A DNA stretch of 5,614 nucleotides from Anaerolineaceae bacterium UBA5365. GTDB taxonomy: Bacteria > Chloroflexota > Anaerolineae > Anaerolineales > Anaerolineaceae. The first letter of the stretch is position 1; every line of letters begins with the position of its first letter. Below are positions 5,351-5,614 of this stretch, in pieces. The notes below the pieces were generated by a model. It was given only the letters and a program-made list of their open reading frames with translations, made no database searches and was not told where the DNA came from. The stretch spans positions 701 to 6,314 of the forward strand of contig DHPL01000064.1 of assembly GCA_002407905.1 (NCBI GenBank), in the 5' to 3' direction. Both the position numbers and the translations under genes were made by a program.

Positions 5351-5614
5351 GCGCATCGTTGCCCTGCTGCCCATGCGGCACCACTCGGTACGCGTGCCGG
5401 GCAAGAATTACCGCCTGATCGCAGGCAAGGCTTTATACCGCCACGTGCTGGATACGCTGCTTGCGGTGCCTGAGATCAGCGAGGTGGTGGTGGATACCGA
5501 TAGCCCGGTGGTACTGGAGGGCTTGGAGCGCGACTACCCGCAGGTGCGCCGGATCTTACGCCCTGAGGAATTGCGCGATGGGAACATCCCCATGAACCGC
5601 ATCCTCCTGCACGA
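5340..5614 (+). CDS. Second, divergent CMP-sugar cytidylyltransferase, 3'-truncated
   Basis: The first 91 codons of a gene run off the right edge; the open frame shows no stop. The protein starts MSFERIVALLPMRHHSVRVP and continues with GKNYRLIAGKALYRHVLDTL. The segment LLPMRHHSVRVPGKN (9-23) corresponds to the nucleotide loop of acylneuraminate/Kdo cytidylyltransferases, but with PMRHHSVRVPGKN in place of the PARGGSKGIPRKN seen in the fused gene at 1546. The following pattern, helix then EVVVDTDSP (48-56), is the normal Rossmann-like alternation of this family. It would activate a sugar acid with CTP in the cytoplasm. It overlaps the preceding transferase-like gene by 11 bp and belongs to the same operon. 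Whether it makes the same CMP-sugar as the fused enzyme, acts on a second sugar acid, or activates a non-sugar substrate cannot be told from the fragment. Confidence 0.75.
   Translation, partial: MSFERIVALLPMRHHSVRVPGKNYRLIAGKALYRHVLDTLLAVPEISEVVVDTDSPVVLEGLERDYPQVRRILRPEELRDGNIPMNRILLH

Overview
The window is a dense, one-strand stretch of bacterial surface-sugar biosynthesis genes. Every supported gene reads on the + strand. GC content is moderately high (roughly 58-60% by eye). Shine-Dalgarno sites are recognisable, and there is one bacterial-type extended -10 promoter. No rRNA, tRNA, mobile element, CRISPR array or long repeat is visible. The host is a bacterium. Its phylum cannot be fixed from this sequence; Chloroflexota (Anaerolineae) is a guess based only on the general look of the proteins.

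Layout: (1) positions 2-631 hold the C-terminal two thirds of a Gfo/Idh/MocA-family NAD(P)-dependent sugar oxidoreductase, cut by the left edge. (2) 632-727 is a short intergenic region with a good extended -10 promoter. (3) 728-1552 is a short-chain dehydrogenase resembling PtmA of the Campylobacter flagellin-glycan locus. (4) 1546-2811 is a CMP-nonulosonate (sialic-acid-like) synthetase fused to a C-terminal KdsC-like HAD phosphatase domain. (5) 2848-3720 is a short NeuB-type nonulosonate synthase that lacks the usual C-terminal SAF domain. (6) 3713-5350 is a large protein with a GT-B/capsule-synthesis-like C-terminal half and an unusual four-cysteine N-terminal motif; it is a candidate transferase of the sugar. 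(7) 5340-5614 is the start of a second, divergent cytidylyltransferase, cut by the right edge.

Together the genes point to a pathway making a CMP-activated nine-carbon acidic sugar (sialic, legionaminic, KDN-like or a new relative) and attaching it to a surface polymer or protein. The oxidoreductase and dehydrogenase probably prepare the hexose precursor. The NeuB-like enzyme would condense it with phosphoenolpyruvate. The HAD domain may remove a 9-phosphate, and the fused synthetase would activate the product with CTP. The large protein would be the transferase. Genes 3 to 7 overlap or lie within 36 bp of each other and look like one operon read from the promoter near 685-693.

The least ordinary points are the synthetase-phosphatase fusion, the SAF-less synthase with a changed active-site position, the Cys-motif transferase candidate, and two different cytidylyltransferases in one operon. 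The exact sugar cannot be read from the sequence. The precursor-forming genes (nucleotidyltransferase, dehydratase, aminotransferase, epimerase) are not in the window.
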